From Cellvibrio sp. PSBB006 (GTDB lineage Bacteria > Pseudomonadota > Gammaproteobacteria > Pseudomonadales > Cellvibrionaceae), in NCBI RefSeq assembly GCF_002162135.1, contig NZ_CP021382.1:4586001-4650000 (forward strand): 64,000 bases of DNA. The letters run 5' to 3'. This document shows, one piece after another, positions 1 through 8,601 of this stretch. The stretch's first letter is position 1. Every line of letters starts with the position of its first letter. The position numbers and the translations under genes are program-made. The notes below the pieces were generated by a model that had not been told where the DNA came from, did not search any database, and saw nothing but the letters and a program-made list of their open reading frames with translations.

Positions 1-2
1 AA

Positions 3-2147
3 AAGGATAAAGATGGGGATTTTGTAGCCAGTTTTTATGCCAATAGTGTTGACAGTAGCTTAAAGAAAGTAGACGAGACTCGTCGTAACTCCCCCTTTGA
101 GCTTGCATATCCCCATCATGTTGTTCAGGAAATAGAAATTAAGCTACGTGATAAAAACTGGACTTTTGAAGAGGATAGTTTTGTTGAGAAAAATGATTTC
201 TTCTACTTTCGCAGCTCAGTAAAGTTTGATGACTCGGACAACCTGCTACGACTGGTTTATGAATATAGGTCGTTGAGTAACCATGTCCCCGCAGAGAAAA
301 TAGATACTTATATAAAAGCTCAAAAACGGGCAGCAGATAATACCAGTTACGAAATATATGAATTCTCTGAGGAGCCTGTAGTTGATTCTGATATTTATTT
401 TTATCTGATTGCTGTGCTATACGCGCTCCTCGTGATTTTCGTCTTAATTAATTGGTATAGAGACAGTGACCGAAAGCTCTTTTACGATGTGGCGGTCTTT
501 TATCCGATTTCTGTGGTTAAAGTCATTACGTTATTGTTTTTTACCCTTGGAACATATAGTTGCTATTGGTTTTACCGTAATTGGTCATATATCAAGCGAA
601 AGGATCAGCGTAATATTTCTCCATTTTGGCGTGCTGTTTTTGAATCATTTTGGTTTTATCCTATTGCCTATAGAATTGCCAATAGTGACGAACCGAAGCA
701 GCAAAATATGCCTCGTTCCGCATGGATTTTAGGCGTATTTGCGGTTCTGTACTTTATCAGTGCTTTACTCATGGATAAATTTATACTCATCGGCTTGGCG
801 CTAGGTAGCGCACTGCTTGTTATTTTGGTTCGTCAGGTCAACGCTTATCAGCAATCTTCTGCGGAAATTTATTCTCACCATTCACGCTGGAAGTTGCGAC
901 ACTTTTTACTGCTGATAGCTTTTTCTCCGCTTTTTCTCTTGGCATTTGGTCAGGAGCTGCGTCTTTTGCCTGCCGACAAAGTGGTTGCGGGCGATTATCT
1001 GCTGCAACGCGACCTCAAATTCATGCAGCGTAATAATATTATTGCCGCAAATGATAAGCTTATTTATTTTTACAGCGATGACAGTTTTAGTATTCGCAGC
1101 GACGGTAACGGTTTGACGGAGCAAGGGGTGTTTTCATACTGGGAAGGTGATGATGGTGAGTTATATCGAGAAACAGCCAAGTTCTTTGAAATGCAAAAAA
1201 TAGAATTCTCAAAAGGGAGTTATGGTGTCAACTCTATACTTACCGTATATCGCGAGGATGGCAGTGATTTTCTACTTTATCTGACGACTGAAGAAAGTGG
1301 TGATGAGGAATTTGAAAAAGAGCTGAGAAAGCGCTGGGGTGATGCACGACTACTTCATGAAAAAGAATTGGCATTCTCCGAAGATGCTACCGTGATGAAG
1401 TTGGAGCTTAAAGCAATAAAGCACGGTATTGAACAGATAATCCATAAAGCATTGATTAAAAATGATCAAGCATCTCAGAGATTGTTGGCGGAGCTTTACA
1501 GTCGTGGGCTTATGGTTCAGCAAAACATTCATCGTGCTATTTATTTTTATGAGCTGGCGTATCGTCAAGGGAATATGTCGTCTGGCGCTGATTTGGCATG
1601 GCATCTGGCGATAATGAGCCACGGCTCAGGCGCATTGGAACGTGCGGAGGAGATAGCAACAGAGCTGTTGGAAAAAGATGGGGGTGCCAGAGCCCGAGAA
1701 GTTCTTGCCGCAGTATATGCAGCGAATGGAGAATTTGCGCGTGCAATAGTTGAGCAGCAGCGAGCGGTCGCGCTAGTTGATGATAAAAATAAAGCAATCG
1801 CTAAAAGAAGATTGTCAGTTTATCAAGCGTCACAACCATGGACGGAGGTTTGGTCTGTCGATACTGTAGCTGGTTCAGAGATGTTGCCTTTGGTACGACA
1901 AGCCCCTCATTATCCATTGGCGGCGTTGCAAAAGAAGGTTGAAGGAAACATTGTCTTTCAATTTGATGTCATGGCCGATGGCTCTGTCGCTAACATTGCC
2001 GTTGAGTCGGAAGAGCCTGAAGGTTATTTTGAAGCAGCGGGTAGAGAAGCATTACAGAAATTTATTTATATTCCTCAGATGTCTAACGGCGTTGCTATTG
2101 ACACAAAGGACGTCAAGAATAAATTCACTTTCACGCTTACCGATTAG
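3..2147 (+). CDS. Multi-domain membrane protein: DUF3857/transglutaminase-type region, membrane segments, Sel1-like repeats, TonB C-terminal domain (5' end outside window)
   Basis: The frame is open without a stop from base 3 to TAG at 2145-2147, so the gene starts upstream of the window; the TTG at 273 is only an internal codon. About 714 residues are visible. The first ~100 resemble the end of DUF3857/transglutaminase-like proteins (key stretches YPHHVVQEIEI and RLVYEYRSLSNHVPAE). Hydrophobic segments follow at about residues 130-150, 172-190, 237-278 and 298-317; the second, with GTYSCYWFYRNW, recalls DUF4234. Residues ~490-560 look like Sel1/TPR helices (AELYSRGLMVQQN). The last ~85 residues are a TonB C-terminal domain (RQAPHYPLAALQKKVEGNIVFQFDV). 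Known: DUF3857 and transglutaminase-like domains often occur together, and TonB C-terminal domains contact outer-membrane receptors. A role as an envelope protein linking the two is inference. Domain calls are by eye. Confidence 0.8.
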   Translation, partial: KDKDGDFVASFYANSVDSSLKKVDETRRNSPFELAYPHHVVQEIEIKLRDKNWTFEEDSFVEKNDFFYFRSSVKFDDSDNLLRLVYEYRSLSNHVPAEKIDTYIKAQKRAADNTSYEIYEFSEEPVVDSDIYFYLIAVLYALLVIFVLINWYRDSDRKLFYDVAVFYPISVVKVITLLFFTLGTYSCYWFYRNWSYIKRKDQRNISPFWRAVFESFWFYPIAYRIANSDEPKQQNMPRSAWILGVFAVLYFISALLMDKFILIGLALGSALLVILVRQVNAYQQSSAEIYSHHSRWKLRHFLLLIAFSPLFLLAFGQELRLLPADKVVAGDYLLQRDLKFMQRNNIIAANDKLIYFYSDDSFSIRSDGNGLTEQGVFSYWEGDDGELYRETAKFFEMQKIEFSKGSYGVNSILTVYREDGSDFLLYLTTEESGDEEFEKELRKRWGDARLLHEKELAFSEDATVMKLELKAIKHGIEQIIHKALIKNDQASQRLLAELYSRGLMVQQNIHRAIYFYELAYRQGNMSSGADLAWHLAIMSHGSGALERAEEIATELLEKDGGARAREVLAAVYAANGEFARAIVEQQRAVALVDDKNKAIAKRRLSVYQASQPWTEVWSVDTVAGSEMLPLVRQAPHYPLAALQKKVEGNIVFQFDVMADGSVANIAVESEEPEGYFEAAGREALQKFIYIPQMSNGVAIDTKDVKNKFTFTLTD

Positions 2148-2200
2148 AAATCAACTCTACGCTAATGCCATTACTGCATAACCGAAATGCAGTAATGGTG

Positions 2201-2923
2201 TCAGCTAGGCTGTCGACGATTAAACTCCAACAAAGCCTCCGGCCTATCCGTAAATACCCCATCCACCCCCAAATCCAGCATCCACTGCCAATCCTCTTCA
2301 TGATTAACGGTATAAACCCAATTTTTTAAACCGCGACGGCGAGCGTCGTTGATCATGTCCTGATTTAAAAATCCCAAATGGGTATTGAAAGAATAGGCTT
2401 TTAATTCATCGCAACATTGCGCGTAGCTGTAGGGAATGCCTTCTACCAGCACGCCGCGTTTTATGTGCGGTGCGCTTTGCAGCATCTGGAACAACTGATG
2501 GTGATCAAAGCTGGATACGAGGTAGTGTTCCAATGACAGTTGATGATCTTGTGTAAACTCGGTTAATTGTTCAACCAATACGGGCACGCAGTTCGGGCCT
2601 TTGATTTCAATATTGAGCAGCGCGCGGTCACCGACAAGCTCCAGTACCTGGCGAAGTGTAGGCACAGGTTCGCCGTTCTCAAGAGTGAGTTGGCGAACTT
2701 CTGCCAGGGATTTTTCAATCAGCAACCCCTTGCCTTTTAATTGTCGTCCGAGCCGGCGGTCGTGGGTGACGATCAGTTCGCCGCCGATTTGCCAGATGTC
2801 GATTTCAATCGCATCCACGCCCAGTGCGAGACTGCGACGGATGGCTTCCAGGCTGTTCTCGGGGCTGGTGTGGTGGTGGTGAATCGGGCCGCCGCGATGA
2901 GCAATACAAAAAAGTGACGCCAT
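2201..2923 (-). CDS. Glycerophosphodiester phosphodiesterase family protein
   Basis: A 240-residue GDPD-family TIM barrel that should hydrolyse glycerophosphodiesters to glycerol-3-phosphate and an alcohol. The start MASLFCIAHRGG is chosen over a longer frame because GAAGGA lies just upstream and the family motif HRG begins almost at the N-terminus. Visible catalytic and metal residues are H9-R10, E22-N23 (PEN), E40-x-D42 and H54-D55, followed by a later E-x-K (NIEIKGP). There is no signal peptide, so it is probably cytoplasmic like UgpQ. It is divergent from the MscS gene at 3030, with about 106 bp between them. The substrate cannot be read from sequence. Confidence 0.9.
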   Translation of the reverse strand: MASLFCIAHRGGPIHHHHTSPENSLEAIRRSLALGVDAIEIDIWQIGGELIVTHDRRLGRQLKGKGLLIEKSLAEVRQLTLENGEPVPTLRQVLELVGDRALLNIEIKGPNCVPVLVEQLTEFTQDHQLSLEHYLVSSFDHHQLFQMLQSAPHIKRGVLVEGIPYSYAQCCDELKAYSFNTHLGFLNQDMINDARRRGLKNWVYTVNHEEDWQWMLDLGVDGVFTDRPEALLEFNRRQPS

Positions 2924-3029
2924 TCCAGCTTCCTTCAGGTTAACTAACGTTATACTGCGCAACCATCAACTGGTTGTTGCAAAATTGGTCCTATGTTAGC
3001 AGTAAACCCTCCGAGAGTGATCCCGTAAG

Positions 3030-3557
3030 ATGAGTGGCAATTCGATGACTAAATTACTTCTGGTAGTTGGCTGTTTCTTCGCGTTTTATCTGGCTTCGTT
3101 GATCCTGGATAAGGTTATCCGCGAGCGGAGCATCAAGAAGATGCTCGGCGATTTACGTGTGCGCTACGTCACGCGGTTGATGAATATCGGTTTGGTATTT
3201 TGTTGCATCGTCGTGGTGTGTTTGATTCTCGGTTTGGGTTACAGCGAAGTGTCGGTTTTTCTTTCGTCGATCTTCGCTGTAGTGGGTGTGGCTTTGTTTG
3301 CCCAGTGGTCGATTCTGAGCAACATTACCGCCAGCATGATTATCTTTTTTGGTTTTCCTTACCGCGTGGGTGACCGTATCAAGATTCTCGACAAAGACGA
3401 TGATATGAGTGGCATCATCGAAGAGATCAGCATGTTTCATGTCATTCTCCGCCGTGAAGACGGCAATATCGTGACCTATCCCAACACGCTGATTCTGCAA
3501 AAGGCGGTATTAAAAGTAGAGCATCCTCTACCGCCAGCGGTGATTGAAGAACATTGA
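3030..3557 (+). CDS. Small MscS-family mechanosensitive channel
   Basis: A 175-residue inner-membrane protein with hydrophobic helices at about residues 6-26, 50-70 and 76-98, then an MscS-type beta domain with the family pattern FFGFPYRVGDRIKI and a late NTLILQKAV segment. It lacks the long C-terminal vestibule of classical MscS (about 286 residues), so it belongs to the compact MscS-like proteins. The likely role is release of solutes on hypo-osmotic shock. The start is the first ATG; a GAGAG about 13 bases upstream is a weak ribosome site, and ATG 3045 is an alternative. It converges with the aminotransferase gene, only 11 bp away. Confidence 0.85.
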   Translation: MSGNSMTKLLLVVGCFFAFYLASLILDKVIRERSIKKMLGDLRVRYVTRLMNIGLVFCCIVVVCLILGLGYSEVSVFLSSIFAVVGVALFAQWSILSNITASMIIFFGFPYRVGDRIKILDKDDDMSGIIEEISMFHVILRREDGNIVTYPNTLILQKAVLKVEHPLPPAVIEEH

Positions 3558-3568
3558 TTGCGTCCCGC

Positions 3569-4765
3569 TTAGGGGCGCAGTACTTTTACGATCGCCTGGC
3601 TGACGTAATCCATTTTTTCCACGGTCAAACCCGCGACGCTGATGCGGCTGGTATCCGTCATATAGATACTGAATTCGTTTTTCAGTCGATGTACCTGTTC
3701 GACGCTCAATCCCAGAAATGAAAACATGCCGCGTTCGTGGGCAATAAAACTGAAATCCCGCTCATCCTGTAACTGATTCAATGCCGTCACCAACGCCGCG
3801 CGCAGATTTTGAATACGTTGGCGCATCTGCCCCAGCTCTTCCTGCCATTGGCGAGTCAGTTCACTGTTGTGCAGGATGATATCCACGATGGCGCTACCGT
3901 GAGCCGGTGGCATGGAATACAGGCCGCGCGTCACACTGAGCAATTGGCTCATGCCCGCATTGGCCTGGGTTTCATTCGCGAATACCAAACTCAAGGTTCC
4001 CGCGCGTTCACGGTAGAGGCCAAAGTTTTTTGAAAATGATGCAGCAATGATCAGCTCGGGTACCGACTCGGCCAACAGTCGAATGCCATAGGCATCCTCA
4101 TCCAATCCTTCACCAAATCCTTGATAAGCCATATCCACAAACGGCACGAAACCGCGCGCCTGAGCGAGACGCGCCACCTCCTGCCACTGCTCGCGCGACA
4201 AATCCGCACCGCTGGGGTTGTGGCAACAAGCATGCAGCAGCACCAGATCGCCCTTGGGAACTTCATTGAGCACAGCGACCATGGCATCGAAGTCGATGCT
4301 GTGAGTGTCGTAGTTGTAATAGGGATATTCACGCAGCTTCAACCCTGCGCTGCCGAGCAGCGGAATATGGTTGGCCCAGGTCGGCGTGCTCACCCAAATA
4401 GTGGCGCCCGGTTTAGCGCGCTGAATAAATTCCGCCGCCACCCGCAACGCGCCGCAGCCACCCGGCGTTTGAATCGTGCGCACCCGATTATCCGACACCA
4501 CTGTGTGGCCGGTCCCGTAAATCAATCCAGCCACGGCGTTATTAGCGCCGGGATAGCCAGCCGGGTTGGTGTAGGCCTTGGTATTTTCCAGATTCAGGCG
4601 CAACCGCTCCGCCGCCGCCACAGCCGCCATAATTGGCGTCACACCCGCATCATTCTTATACACCCCCACACCCAGATCGACTTTATTCGGATTGGTGTCT
4701 TGCTGAAACGCGGCACTGAGACCGAGGATAGGATCGGCGGGGAGCAGGGGCAGGGATTCAAACAT
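3569..4765 (-). CDS. Aromatic amino acid / aspartate aminotransferase (class I)
   Basis: A 398-residue class I PLP aminotransferase, full length for the AspC/TyrB group. The N-terminal MFESLPLLPADPILGL and VDLGVGVYKN are signatures of this group. The PLP lysine is K246 in SFSKNFGLYRERAG, with the conserved CCHNPSG and the arginine of SRISVAGL near the C-terminus. It transfers the amino group from aspartate or an aromatic amino acid to 2-oxoglutarate in the cytoplasm. Whether it prefers aspartate (AspC) or aromatics (TyrB) cannot be decided by eye; a separate histidinol-phosphate aminotransferase (hisC) lies nearby. The gene has its own upstream region containing copy A of the structured repeat. 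Confidence 0.93.
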   Translation of the reverse strand: MFESLPLLPADPILGLSAAFQQDTNPNKVDLGVGVYKNDAGVTPIMAAVAAAERLRLNLENTKAYTNPAGYPGANNAVAGLIYGTGHTVVSDNRVRTIQTPGGCGALRVAAEFIQRAKPGATIWVSTPTWANHIPLLGSAGLKLREYPYYNYDTHSIDFDAMVAVLNEVPKGDLVLLHACCHNPSGADLSREQWQEVARLAQARGFVPFVDMAYQGFGEGLDEDAYGIRLLAESVPELIIAASFSKNFGLYRERAGTLSLVFANETQANAGMSQLLSVTRGLYSMPPAHGSAIVDIILHNSELTRQWQEELGQMRQRIQNLRAALVTALNQLQDERDFSFIAHERGMFSFLGLSVEQVHRLKNEFSIYMTDTSRISVAGLTVEKMDYVSQAIVKVLRP

Positions 4766-4938
4766 GATGACTCCGAAACGTTATGGGCGTATGAAAAAGT
4801 GGGCTGATTATACGCTCAGGTTTTCGGTTTAGCAGGTGCTCAAGGTCGCTGTAGCGAAAAAGCTAATTCAGTTTGGGAGGTCATTCAGGAGGAGACATAT
4901 TAACCAGGGAATGGGTCATGCATGATTGCACGATACAA

Positions 4939-5044
4939 GTTTGGCGTTAGGGGATTCGTTTCGAAACCCTCAAGTCAGGGATGACTTGAGGGAGCTACAA
5001 GGATGTATTCATGCGTTTTCGAAACGAATCCCCTAATGACAAAC
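4939..5044 (+). repeat. Structured dispersed repeat, short form, copy A
   Basis: A 106-bp element with 28-bp terminal arms identical at 26 positions when inverted; the left begins GTTTGGCGTTAGGGG and the right ends CCCCTAATGACAAAC. Inside is a perfect 11-bp stem (4967-4977 with 4982-4992, loop GGGA), followed by GAGCTACAAGG. It fills the gap between the CBM6 gene (minus, ending at 5089) and the start of the aminotransferase (minus). The rest of the 323-bp gap holds nothing else recognised. Copies B, C and D lie at 7433, 21310 and 38495. The strand given follows the orientation of the inner stem. Confidence 0.9.
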
Positions 5045-5088
5045 GAACTACGGAGTACTGTGCTGTTCAGCTCCGCTTGAGCGAAGAA

Positions 5089-6006
5089 TCAATTACACAC
5101 CTGGAACTCCACAATCCCACTACCCGAACCAAAACGTTGCATCGTGTATTTCTCCAGGTCAATCAAATAACCATCCCCAGCAAGGTTGGCCGTACAACAA
5201 CCATTACAGTCAGAATCCGAACAACCATCGTAAACCTTCGCGGTAATACTGCGGCTACCCTGGCGCAGGTTAATCGTCTTCATACCCATCCAATTCCAAT
5301 CCTTCAAGTGCACCGCCGCAATATTATTCGCCATCACCCAGGATTCCGGTTGCACACCATTCAGGCCGTAGAACTGCCCGGCCCAGGTGCAGCCGTTGTA
5401 AAGCACGCACTCATCACTGCCGGGATCGGGATAAGACTCGTAATGGGTGAGGTTTGCCCGGTACCAGGTGCTGCCGCAGTCGGGATTATTGGTGCCGCCT
5501 GCCGGAACAATCTCAATCCAGTTGAAGTTCCAGCCGGCAGTTTGCGCAAACACGCCGAGGTTATAGGTACCGGCATTGATGTTTACTGTCTTGGTCACTG
5601 TCGTCCAGTTTTGCCAGCCGCCGGTGGCGCCGATCTGGAAGGTTCCCAGTTGTATGGCGCCCGCGTTCAAATCCACCGATGCGGTCGCACCGGATGGGCT
5701 GGCCACGCGCATCTTGATGACGTAGCTACCGTTTGTGGGAATCGTGAGGTTGGTAAAAGCCAGCCACTCGCCGGTTTCAATCCAGCCGACGTTGTAACCA
5801 CCGTTCGTGTCCTGCGCATTTTCAATATCGACATCATCGCTGCGATAAGCGCCACCGGTATTGCCCGGCGTTGTGTCGTAGAAATAGTTATAACTTTCTG
5901 CCTGGAAAACCACGGCCTGGGCACTTAGTGACAGCGCGCCCAACAAACCACAGGCGCTGCGCGTGAATTTTTTAATCACAGTCGATGGAGAAAAATCAGG
6001 ATGCAT
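5089..6006 (-). CDS. Secreted CBM6 protein with a C-terminal double-psi-barrel / expansin-like domain
   Basis: A 305-residue exported protein. Residues 1-31 form a signal peptide (K12-K13, then LLGALSLSAQA). Residues 32-167 are a carbohydrate-binding module of family 6 (starting VVFQAESYNYF, with GWIETGEWLAF and the C-terminal NFNWIEIVP). After a short GGTNNPD linker, residues ~177-305 form a Cys-rich domain with CSDSDCNGCC, WAGQFYGLNG and LIDLEKYTMQRFGSG. That looks to me like the double-psi beta-barrel proteins related to expansins/GH45, but this is a judgement by eye. The start has GAGGG about 8 bases upstream. A role in binding or loosening plant cell-wall polysaccharide is inferred from CBM6. 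No catalytic residue set was identified. Confidence 0.82.
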   Translation of the reverse strand: MHPDFSPSTVIKKFTRSACGLLGALSLSAQAVVFQAESYNYFYDTTPGNTGGAYRSDDVDIENAQDTNGGYNVGWIETGEWLAFTNLTIPTNGSYVIKMRVASPSGATASVDLNAGAIQLGTFQIGATGGWQNWTTVTKTVNINAGTYNLGVFAQTAGWNFNWIEIVPAGGTNNPDCGSTWYRANLTHYESYPDPGSDECVLYNGCTWAGQFYGLNGVQPESWVMANNIAAVHLKDWNWMGMKTINLRQGSRSITAKVYDGCSDSDCNGCCTANLAGDGYLIDLEKYTMQRFGSGSGIVEFQVCN

Positions 6007-6308
6007 CGTATGACCCTCAATGTTGTGCGGACGTTATGCAGCCGGTTGAACAAAGCTCCGGCAGCAGGTAAAAGCGGCAGGTAATTTTCGATATCAGTGA
6101 ATGGATAGCCCGCGTCTATCTTGACGCTGCGGTTAAGTGTGCCTGAGTGAACTGGCCCGCCCAGACACTTTTCTACGGAGGTCAGATACTTTTCTATCAG
6201 AGGTGAAACAGTGGGACGCCCTTCATAAAGAGCCGACTCAGACGACGGGAGAGCGATCAGGTATACTCTGCGGCTCGTTTTATTCCTATGCAGGAGCTTT
6301 GTCTGACT
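6007..6308 (+). other. Divergent intergenic region upstream of hisC and the CBM6 gene
   Basis: About 300 bases between two divergent genes. A possible -10 box TATACT lies at 6262-6267 for hisC, without a convincing -35. AGGAG at 6292-6296 is the best ribosome-binding site for the hisC start at 6309. Nothing else was recognised. Confidence 0.4.
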
Positions 6309-7361
6309 ATGTCGCAGTTCTGGAGTGAGGTGGTGCGCCAACTGGAGCCTTATGTTCCCGGCGAGCAACCGCAGATTGATGGCCTGATCAAACTCAACAC
6401 CAACGAAAGTCCCTATCCGCCATCGCCCCGGGTGCAGCATGTGTTGAATGACACGGCCATCGCACGCTTGCGTTTATACCCTGACCCCAACTCCCGCCAA
6501 CTGAAACAAACCCTGGCCGATTATTACGGCGTTCAAGCGGACCAGGTGTTTGTCGGCAATGGCTCGGACGAAGTGTTGGCTCTGTCTTTTATGGCATTTT
6601 TCCAGCAGCCCAAACCCCTGCTGTTTCCCGACATCACCTATAGCTTCTATAAAGTGTATTGCCAGTTATTCGGCATCGCGGCCAACAAAATCCCGTTGCG
6701 CGACGACTTCACCATCGACTTCGCCGACTACCCGACCGACAACGGCGGCATCATCTTCCCCAATCCGAACGCGCCCACCGCCATCGGAAAACCGCTCGCC
6801 GAAATAGAAACGCTATTGCAACGCAACACGCAATCTGTAGTCCTGGTGGATGAAGCCTACATCGACTTCGGCGGCGAAACCGCCGCGTCACTGGTGAGCC
6901 GCTACCCCAATCTGCTGGTGGTACAAACCCTCTCCAAATCCCGCGCCCTCGCCGGCATGCGCGTAGGCTTCGCCATCGGCGACAAACAACTAATCGAAGG
7001 CCTGGATCGCGTCAAAAACTCCTTCAACTCCTACCCCCTCGATCGCCTCGCCGAAGCCGCCGCCGTAGTCGCGTTTGAAGATGAAGCCTACTTCCGCTCC
7101 AGCTGCGATAAAGTGATCGCCACCCGCGAATGGACAACCCGACAATTACAGGAACTTGGCTTCACCGTACTGCCATCCCAGGCCAATTTTGTGTTGGCAC
7201 AACCTCAGGGCAATGCCGCGGCCCTGGCAGCCAAATTACGCGAACACAAAATCCTGGTGCGCTACTTCAACGCACCGCGTATCGATAAGTTTTTGCGTAT
7301 TACGATTGGTACGGATGAGGAAATGGAGCGGTTGATTACCGTATTAAAAACGTTGGTATAA
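6309..7361 (+). CDS. hisC: Histidinol-phosphate aminotransferase
   Basis: A 350-residue PLP enzyme that converts imidazole-acetol phosphate and glutamate to histidinol phosphate in histidine synthesis. The conserved N-terminal [14 protein letters not shown] and the PLP lysine K210 in [17 protein letters not shown] are visible, as is the late ITIGTDEEM. The start MSQFWSEVV at 6309 is preferred over ATG 6288 because it matches the family N-terminus and has AGGAG upstream. It stands alone without other his genes. Codon use becomes C-rich in the middle of the gene. It converges with the STAS gene, with repeat copy B between them. Confidence 0.95.
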   Translation: MSQFWSEVVRQLEPYVPGEQPQIDGLIKLNTNESPYPPSPRVQHVLNDTAIARLRLYPDPNSRQLKQTLADYYGVQADQVFVGNGSDEVLALSFMAFFQQPKPLLFPDITYSFYKVYCQLFGIAANKIPLRDDFTIDFADYPTDNGGIIFPNPNAPTAIGKPLAEIETLLQRNTQSVVLVDEAYIDFGGETAASLVSRYPNLLVVQTLSKSRALAGMRVGFAIGDKQLIEGLDRVKNSFNSYPLDRLAEAAAVVAFEDEAYFRSSCDKVIATREWTTRQLQELGFTVLPSQANFVLAQPQGNAAALAAKLREHKILVRYFNAPRIDKFLRITIGTDEEMERLITVLKTLV

Positions 7362-7432
7362 GTGAACAGGAACGTATAGAGAGATTTAGAGCATTGCCCA
7401 ACACGGGTAAAGCTGACGTTAGCACAATGTGA

Positions 7433-7608
7433 GTTTGGCGTTAGGGCCAGGGTTTCGAAACCCTCAAGTCACGGACGACTTGAGGGAGCTACAGGGACGA
7501 TTCATTCGCCACATCCTTGTGGCTCACCCTTCGGGCAGCTTCGCTGTGCAAATTGGCTGTCCTGCCAATTTGTTATACGTTTTCGAAACCACTAGCCTAA
7601 CGCCAAAC
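7433..7608 (+). repeat. Structured dispersed repeat, long form, copy B
   Basis: A 176-bp element bounded by perfect 12-bp inverted ends GTTTGGCGTTAG / CTAACGCCAAAC. The inner stem is CCCTCAAGTC (7461-7470) with GACTTGAGGG (7477-7486), followed by GAGCTACAGGG as in copy A. Relative to copies A and C it carries about 70 extra bases forming further hairpins: CCACATCCTTGTGG, CAGCTTCGCTG and AAATTGGC/GCCAATTT. It lies between the convergent hisC and STAS genes. An open frame runs through it but only reflects the repeat. Confidence 0.9.
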
Positions 7609-7642
7609 GGATTTCGAAGTGCTCTCATTTTTTCTCCGAGTC

Positions 7643-8245
7643 TCAAGACTTCACTTTCTCCTCCAACGTCGCCCCCTGAATCACAAAATAGCGATCCATC
7701 CCCGTCCACTGCAACAACTCCCACACCTGGCGATTGCAATGACACAGCGTAATATTCTGCCGCTGTGAACGCTTTTGCTCCCTGAACAGCAACAGCATCG
7801 ACAGACTTGTCAAACTAAGTGCCGGCGTCCGGGTCAGGTTAAATTCAAACTGATCAATTTCCTTACTGGCCGTTTCGCGCAACAACCGCAACCATTCCCG
7901 GCGCAATGCCTGGTCAATAGTGCCGCTGATATTAATCCGCAAACCGTGCCCATTATTGATCGGTATCCACTCCATTCGCGGACCAATATCGCTAAGGGAT
8001 GACGGGTTATGAACGGTGGTTGTTCCTGCCGGTATTGTGGCAGTAGTCGCAGTGCGACGTTTAGCTGGTGCGGCGGCGGGCGGCGAGCCAGGAGAAGAAA
8101 CAGGAACACTGTCTTCCCAGCTGCTGGTATCCGTGGCGGTACTTAACACCTCATCAATAATCTGCCCATGGCGTTTACTATCGCCCGGGTTCTCATCATC
8201 TCTAAAGATCAGTTCTTCGCCGATAAAAGGAACCGGTGGTCGCAT
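7643..8245 (-). CDS. STAS-domain protein (anti-sigma-factor-antagonist-like)
   Basis: A 200-residue cytoplasmic protein. Residues 1-~90 are low-complexity, rich in Pro, Ala, Ser and Thr. Residues ~95-195 match a STAS fold, with GHGLRINISGTIDQAL as its first strand and helix and ALSLTSLSMLLLF where SpoIIAA-type proteins carry the phosphorylatable serine. STAS proteins relay signals by binding a partner kinase or anti-sigma factor. No such partner is encoded next to it. The divergent neighbour is a GGDEF-EAL protein, so a shared signalling role is possible but only inference. The family assignment is moderate. Confidence 0.7.
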   Translation of the reverse strand: MRPPVPFIGEELIFRDDENPGDSKRHGQIIDEVLSTATDTSSWEDSVPVSSPGSPPAAAPAKRRTATTATIPAGTTTVHNPSSLSDIGPRMEWIPINNGHGLRINISGTIDQALRREWLRLLRETASKEIDQFEFNLTRTPALSLTSLSMLLLFREQKRSQRQNITLCHCNRQVWELLQWTGMDRYFVIQGATLEEKVKS

Positions 8246-8415
8246 GGCTGCCTCCGGAGCGAGCCTAAAAAGCGGGTTTTTGTTGTTCCGTTATGGTTAT
8301 TGGACACCCGAAACGAACTGCTTCGGTTCGAGTTGAACAATATATATACGATGCCTGCCAAGTATAACCAGACTTCTGTGATGTGGCGCATAAATCCTTT
8401 GCTGCGATGAAAAAA

Positions 8416-8476
8416 TCAGGTAAGGTTGGCGGCACAACTAGTACTGATCAATCAATAACTTACCGGCATTACCTGA
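8416..8476. repeat. Long-loop inverted repeat in the divergent STAS / GGDEF-EAL intergenic region
   Basis: TCAGGTAA at 8416-8423 pairs with TTACCTGA at 8469-8476. The arms are flanked outside by an A run (8410-8415) and a T run (8478-8483). The 45-base loop contains the small palindromes ACTAGT and TGATCA. It could be a bidirectional terminator, a cruciform or a binding region. The rest of the 356-bp gap (8246-8601) shows a second AACTAGT (8530s) and no clear promoter. Confidence 0.5.
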
Positions 8477-8601
8477 ATTTTTTATCACCATTGCCCTTGG
8501 CCCGTCGGTTTGTGATGCGAAAAGAATCTAACTAGTGATCGATATGGGTTCACCGGAAGGGGCCGGGTGGTCAACTGAATTGGGCATCGACTTGGGCGAA
8601 T

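Noticed and set aside
273..275. TTG as start of the first gene
   Set aside because: The frame stays open to base 3 with family-like sequence upstream, so the true start is outside the window.
4121..4807. A 228-codon plus-strand frame opposite the aminotransferase
   Set aside because: The minus strand encodes a complete PLP enzyme; the other frame has no recognisable features.
4939..5044. CRISPR-like or IS terminal repeat
   Set aside because: Copies are 2.5 to 17 kb apart with no regular spacers, and no transposase lies between paired ends.
5011..5928. A 305-codon plus-strand frame opposite the CBM6 gene
   Set aside because: The minus-strand frame has a signal peptide, a CBM6 domain and a ribosome site; the plus frame resembles no protein and begins within repeat copy A.
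7433..7608. Integron attC site
   Set aside because: The arms end in GTTAGG and CCTAAC, but in the order opposite to attC sites; no integrase or cassette array is present, and copies are scattered singly.
7429..7752. A 107-codon plus-strand frame in repeat copy B
   Set aside because: It runs through the structured repeat and into the opposite strand of the STAS gene. Similar frames appear in other copies only because the repeat is shared.
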